A stretch of 27,286 nucleotides of DNA from Phallusia fumigata (lineage: Eukaryota > Chordata > Ascidiacea > Phlebobranchia > Ascidiidae). The translations under genes were made by a program, and so were the position numbers. Below the pieces are notes generated by a model, which was not told the origin of the DNA, did no database searches, and worked only from the letters and a program-made list of their open reading frames with translations. The stretch lies in assembly GCA_008931825.1 (NCBI GenBank), contig QXVZ01027837.1, positions 1 to 27,286 of the forward strand. Direction: 5' to 3'. This document shows, one piece after another, positions 22,701 to 27,286 of this stretch (position 1 is its first letter; each line of letters begins with the position of its first letter).

Positions 22701-24762
22701 TTCTGAAGCAAATCCTAATTAAAGAATCTCACATATTTCCAGACAGACAGGTGACAAATAACAATCAGTTTAAAGCAATAGTTTCAAACATTCGCATGAA
22801 ATGAGTTCAGTAAAAGTTTGATAAGGACAAATCCTTGATGGCAACAGTAATACTGGAAATTCCAACAGTAATTTTTACCAAAAGTTGCTTTAATGTAAAC
22901 CTAACAAGGGCACATTAATTTGGTTTTTAATCCTTGTGGGGTCGGGGTGGAGCAACATCTGACTGTGTTATGCTCGTAATGAGAAGTTGGCGACTTTAAT
23001 TTGGGTCAACGAATCAGGTCCACTGCATTAAAGCAATGCTGCAAGTTTCTTGCTCAGGGAAACACAAACGACTGAGGCAGGATTAGAACTAACAACCTTG
23101 TGCACACAAGGCAGCACGATAACCATTCGGCTATGTTTAATGACTTACAAATTGCCACCACAAATTTAAAAAAGGCTGCAAGTGGGTAACACATACGATG
23201 TTGGTAATTACTGGTTTGGTAATAATATTTATAAACTACCCCTGATGGTCATAAATTGTGTACAACCAGTTTTCGCACCAAGTGGTGAACATTTTTTTAT
23301 GTGTTGCAGAAAAGTTTTCTTTATGTTAGTGGCAAAATAATGGGTGCAGGATTGACAAAAGTATCTGGAAAAAGATGGAAAAGAATAAGGTGCACTGTGA
23401 TGCTGTTAGAAACAAAAAGAAAACAAGTATAATACTTCACTAACCAATTATCATTAATAACTTTCAGACACACTCTGTCACCCACATTTTCAACTTCAAA
23501 ACTTAAAGAAATGTTTGGAATTGTGGACCATCTCACTGATCTTATGGTACAAAATCTTAATGATGTTGTCAAGGAAAAGAATGGAGTTTTTGATACCCAG
23601 GAGTAAGTCAAGTATAATCTGAAACTAATCATCCAACCAAACCTAATTTGAATTTTCATTTACTATGTTTGTATATTTTCAGCATCTTTGGCAAACTTTC
23701 TCTTGATATCGTTTGTTCTGCTGCGTTTGGTGTGAATGTTCACAGTCAAGTAAGATCTATGTGTAAAATTAAATTCCATTAATGACATACCTCCATTTTA
23801 GTAAAATTTATCAAATTCCATTTGACAGACAAAGGACATAAAAGAACCTAAGGTTGTAAAGATGGCAAAGAGATTTTTTAATCGCACACTTTCCAAGAAT
23901 TTATTGATTTTTCTTTTTGGTAAGAGAACATTATTTATATTTGAAATGCTCAAATTAATTCAAGTTGTGCTTTACTTGATCAAATATTACCTTTTTGTAG
24001 TTATATTTCCATGGACAGAGAGAATTGCAGGGTTTTTCAACTACAGTATGTTTGCTTCGGATTCCGTCAATTATTTTGCATCCCTCATCAACACAGTTAT
24101 TCAAAGAAAGCAAAACATGACAGGAAACAAGGTTTGTGTTATAACAGACAACAATTTTAGGTAACATGCAATTTCTAACATATACATATTCGTTGTTGTT
24201 GTTGTTAACTTATTTTTTTTGGTGAGGGTAAATCAAAAATAATGGGAAACTATTTAATAGTTTTGGATAGTTGGTGACTAAAAAATTGAATCAACAAATC
24301 ACAAAGCTGCAACTCTAAGTTAATTGTTGACCTGAATGAGAAATTAAAAAACGTTAACTAACGCTATTTCTATATTGCAGGGAACAGATATATTGCATTA
24401 TATGTTGGAATCAGAAATCAGTGAAGAAGCAGCAAAGTATGAAACTAAAGGTAAAATCCTGTAAAAATGGCAAAATTTTAAGCTTCCGGCTGAGCAACAG
24501 AAAAAAAAATACATCCCAATAGGCTTGTAAGGAGAACAACAAACTGTGTGATACAATCAGAAAAAGAAACAAGATTCTTTTTACAATTTTCTTTTCCTTA
24601 GGACTTACAAGGATGGAGATAACAGGAAACAGTGTACTGATGATGACGGGAAGTTATGAGACATCATTAGGTGCTATGGTGTTTCTTGCATACAACTTGG
24701 CATGGCATAAAGATGCTCAAGACCTTGCGAGGAAAGACGTTAATAGAGCAACTGAAGCCCAT
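19708..24762 (+). CDS. CYP3-like cytochrome P450, gene D (coding exons 1-11; last four exons absent)
   Basis: CYP3-clan P450 most like gene C. Exons: 19708-19778, 22294-22405, 22540-22589, 22654-22750, 23310-23389, 23468-23602, 23683-23749, 23829-23919, 24001-24131, 24381-24450, 24602-24762. They total 1065 bp, exactly 355 codons, with the same lengths and phases as gene C exons 1-11. The start is MFTPLDILSLYTWILLVTVF, a membrane anchor. WKRIR (133-137) is present. In the I helix C reads A-G-Y-E-T-T but D reads G-S-Y-E-T-S (318-323), so the usually conserved glycine is serine. The exons for ExxR, PERF region, heme cysteine and C terminus are missing: after the donor at 24763 there are 66 bases, a single N (24829), and then the WD40 gene starts at 25030. 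Intron 1 is 2.5 kb; intron 5 carries a SINE. The missing end is probably an assembly loss, but the I-helix change is independent of that. Confidence 0.88.
20831..20953. repeat. Imperfect tandem duplication in gene D intron 1
   Basis: A roughly 48-bp segment (AAAAACTGTGAGTCACCACA core) recurs 74 bp downstream as AAAAACTATGAGTCACTACA, with the flanking CACTCA and ATTTGTG also repeated. Confidence 0.7.
21925..22070 (+). repeat. Dispersed repeat, copy 2 (partner at 4460-4600)
   Basis: Aligns in the same orientation with 4460-4600 between genes A and B. Conserved blocks are GTGTAGCTCCAGCGCGTTT, AGCAGCTATTTCGGGC, GGTGATT and CAATTGTGTCG. No coding content. Confidence 0.55.
22915..23140 (-). mobile_element. 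tRNA-derived SINE in gene D intron 5
   Basis: On the minus strand the head reads TAGCCGAATGGTTA, matching a pol III A box, then about 30 bases later AGTTCTAATCC, matching a B box. It is followed by a body with CCTGAGCAAGAAACTTGCAG. The order (A box, B box, TTGCTCAGGG-type body) is that of tRNA-derived SINEs widespread in fish and marine invertebrates. No target-site duplication could be fixed. A worn relative lies in gene C intron 12. Confidence 0.65.
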
Positions 24763-25029
24763 GTAAGTACTATATGCATGTACACCACACCAAAAGTGTG
24801 TTAAAAACAAAATTATTGGAAAATTAGTNAATTTAATGGCCAAACTCGTAGGTGTGCGTGACATAATTAAATGCTAAAAGGTAGACGTTAGGAATTCCGG
24901 GGAAAGTCCGTGGTTGACATGGCGAAGAAGAAAACGCTAAAAACACAAACGTTGCCGTTCGATTTCGGTTGTTTACGTTTTGTGTTTGTTGCATTTCGTG
25001 CAATTAAACAATAAAACACCGGATCAATC
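24763..25029. other. Join between broken gene D and the WD40 gene, with an N at 24829
   Basis: In gene C the equivalent stretch from this donor to the stop codon takes 1.75 kb and includes four exons. Here only 267 bases separate the gene D donor from the WD40 start codon, and none of the missing exons is present. The part after the N has a CpG-rich stretch near 24890-24970 and should contain the WD40 gene's promoter and leader. Confidence 0.75.
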
Positions 25030-27216
25030 ATGAATTCTAATCTTTTGGACGTGGATAAAATTGATGTGAAAATATTTAAAGGTCACAAGGGCGAGGTAAG
25101 TTTTTAAAAAGATTAATGTAAAACTAAATTACGTTTTTATTTTGGTTGGAAATTATTAATTTATGTTGCCTGTGTTTGCCATGCAAACACATTTAATTAT
25201 AGTGTAACATTTGCTCAACATACCGGTGCAAGCAAAAGTCATATGCATGTAACGTATAGTTTTTATGATTTGACAACCATAATCAAACTGAAAAACTTTG
25301 TTTCTTTTTTTATCACACAGGTTAACTCATGTTCTTTTTCATCTGACTATGAACTCTTTGCCACTGCATCGGATGACAAGAAACTTATCATATGGAGTGT
25401 AACAAAGAAGACACCGCTGTGTGAACTTGTTGGACACAAGGGGCCAGTGAACACTTGCAAGTTCTCACATGACAATAAGATTTTGGCCAGTGGATCTCAT
25501 GACTGTGCCGTAAGGTAATATAATAAAGAAATGACTGTGTCATGAGGTAAAATAAATACAACAGTTTGGTTTTCATGGTCGGTCACCGAGTATGACTTGT
25601 TCATATACATAACACAATGATAGCTGGTTACTTTAGTTTTCTCTAGTTCTTTATTGCATCTTGCTGATCCTTGGTATTGACTATCATGAACATTTTGTTC
25701 TGGTTAACAGCATCATTTTGTAACCATATATGTATATTTTAGATTGTGGAAGACTTCAACTTCTGCATGCATGAACATCTTATGTGGTATGATTGTAAAT
25801 TTTCTACATGCATAAAAACCCGAAACTAATTGGATCAAACTGATTCTTCCTGGGTATAAACTGTGTTCAATAAATTTTCCATAACAAAGGTTAAATAATG
25901 GGTATTTAGTGGACAGACAAAAGTTGCCTTTAGTGAAGATGGACATGGGATTCATGTTTGCCATGTTTTATTCATAGACTATTTTCTTTGGTTAGTGCAA
26001 AAAAGTAAAGATTTTTACAAATTACTCTTTTTATAGGTCATACAAAAAGTGTGGAGTCAGTATCATTTTCTATGGATGATACCCTGTTGTGTTCAGCATC
26101 CTGGGATAAAACACTTATCGTTTGGTCTGTGGAGGTAATAGCATAAAGAAGTCATCTTGTGTCTAAAACATAATGTTGTGGGAGTGTATATATATATATA
26201 CATAGAAATATATATATATGTAATGATAGTTTGTGTATGCATGTGCAAATTTTACACACAAATCTGTCTCAATCATGCAATGGCTTGAACTATTAAAAAA
26301 AACAATATATAATATGCATCTGTACATTTGTTGTAAAAGGCAACCTACAACTAAATCTACAGACTTAATATCAAAAATCATTGCTTGGCAAACGTATTTA
26401 CATTACACAGGGTGGAGAAGCTCTACATACTCTAACTGGCCACACAGACTGTGTTAAAGCATGTACATTTTCCAATGACAGTCACCTAATAGCAAGTGGT
26501 GGTTGGGACTACACCATTCGGGTTTGGAACATTAAGCCAACTATTAAAGGTATCAGCATAAGAAAAACTCAACACTGTCATGCTTGTTTATAAGTTTGTA
26601 ACCAAAAATTTTACAAGTTTGCAAAAATCAAATTTTGCAATTTAATTTCATCTCAGGTTTGCCGTAAGTTCAACAGTTAACTTCCTTCTCCTTATTACAA
26701 ATACCAAATGCNAAAGCATGTACATTTTCCAATGACAGTCACCTAATAGCAAGTGGTGGTTGGGACTACACCATTCGGGTTTGGAACATTAAGCCAACTA
26801 TTAAAGGTATCAGCATAAGAAAAACTCAACACTGTCATGCTTGTTTATAAGTTTGTAACCAAAAATTTTACAAGTTTGCAAAAATCAAATTTTGCAATTT
26901 AATTTCATCTCAGGTTTGCCGTAAGTTCAACAGTTAACTTCCTTCTCCTTATTACAAATACCAAATGCAAATGATGCATATTTATTCTTTAAAATTAGGC
27001 CTTTTAATTGTATTACCTCAATATACTTTAGATCATTTTGAAATTAAAAATGAATAACCAACAGCGTTTATTTTTGTTTTGTTCGCAGAAACTGGTGACC
27101 AAGCAAAATGGCTTTTGCGAAAGTACAAGAAAATGAATGATGATGTTTATGTGATAAAACTGACTGGACATACTGGAAATGTGCAAACTGTTGCTTTTTC
27201 TAGAGCCAACATTTTG
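25030..27216 (+). CDS. WDR38-like WD40-repeat protein, gene E (3' partial, 6 exons seen)
   Basis: WD40 beta-propeller protein, expected to act as a protein-binding scaffold; its cellular role is not shown by the sequence. Exons: 25030-25095, 25321-25514, 25743-25786, 26037-26134, 26411-26549, 27089-27216, giving 223 codons in one frame and continuing past the right edge. The start is MNSNLLDVDKIDVKIFKGHK. Repeats in order: GHKGEVNSCSFS...LIIWSV; GHKGPVNTCKFS...CAVRLW; GHTKSVESVSFS...LIVWSV; GHTDCVKACTFS...IRVWNI; then, after a basic linker of about 25 residues, GHTGNVQTVAFS. The order and wording of the first repeats (VKxFxGHxGEVNS, GHxGPVxxCxFS, DCxVRLW, SVExVSFS) match what I recall of vertebrate WDR38, which has seven repeats in about 310 residues. 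A different small WD40 protein remains possible. A second copy of part of exon 5 at 26713 is an assembly duplicate and is not counted. Confidence 0.88.
26186..26220. repeat. (TA)n microsatellite in gene E intron 4
   Basis: Two TA runs (about 26187-26200 and 26209-26219) separated by CATAGAAA. An ordinary simple repeat. Confidence 0.8.
26456..26968. repeat. Exact 256-bp duplication split by one N at 26712
   Basis: 26456-26711 and 26713-26968 are identical by eye, with the N exactly between them. The unit begins inside exon 5 of gene E (after GTGTT) and includes the exon's end and donor site. The second copy has no acceptor, so it cannot be a working exon. Perfect identity with an N at the join points to an overlapping end that the assembler failed to merge. 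Confidence 0.93.
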
Positions 27217-27286
27217 GTAACTATATGCATATTAAAAAAAGCAATGCAACTTATACCATGTAAAAGAATTGTTTCACCATAGGAAA

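Noticed and set aside
23321-23659. 112-codon minus-strand ORF
   Set aside because: Antisense shadow of gene D exons 5 and 6 and the intron between them.
1-27286. CRISPR arrays, bacterial operons, rRNA genes or complete tRNA genes
   Set aside because: None seen; the gene structure is plainly that of animal nuclear DNA, and the tRNA-like strings are SINE heads.

Overview
The window looks like animal nuclear DNA, most likely from a sea squirt (tunicate, Ciona-type). This is an inference from AT-rich sequence, short GT-AG introns, a tandem array of vertebrate-like CYP3-clan cytochrome P450 genes, a WDR38-like WD40 gene, and tRNA-derived SINE and hAT-like repeats typical of chordate and marine invertebrate genomes. 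No species-specific marker was found. All five genes are on the + strand.

Layout: P450 gene A (4-4231) enters from the left edge with only its last 9 coding exons. P450 gene B (7422-11706) has coding exons 1-12 of 15 and then stops. P450 gene C (12318-18018) is the only complete copy: 15 coding exons, 512 residues. P450 gene D (19708-24762) has coding exons 1-11 and then stops. A WDR38-like WD40 gene E (25030-27216) runs off the right edge. A and B form one pair and C and D another (28 of 30 residues match between A and B in the ExxR exon; 38 of 45 match between C and D in the exon after the C helix). Every shared internal exon keeps its length and phase across the four copies, except B exon 4, which is 18 bp short.

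The P450s would be ER-membrane mono-oxygenases of the CYP3 type (xenobiotic, steroid or lipid oxidation), each with an N-terminal membrane anchor, a C-helix WKRxR, an I-helix oxygen-activation motif, ExxR, and a cysteine heme loop in the copies that still have that exon. The WD40 gene is an unrelated neighbour.

The clearest oddity is that all four single-N positions (3739, 11888, 24829, 26712) lie at or beside structural breaks. Two sit exactly between direct duplicates, one about 5% diverged and one identical. The other two lie just downstream of the points where genes B and D lose their catalytic 3' exons. The simplest reading is mis-joined or collapsed assembly, not biology, so B and D should not be called pseudogenes from this sequence alone.

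The intergenic DNA and long introns hold decayed mobile elements: a 1-kb hAT-like element with 8-bp target-site duplications in an intron of C, a tRNA-derived SINE in an intron of D, a small hAT-like MITE, a fold-back in the 3' region of C, and a roughly 200-250 bp repeat family upstream of B whose copies all keep a CACGTG. I found no convincing new biological system. The best leads are the broken P450 copies, the altered I helix of D, and a CpG-rich island with divergent small ORFs at about 18.9-19.5 kb.
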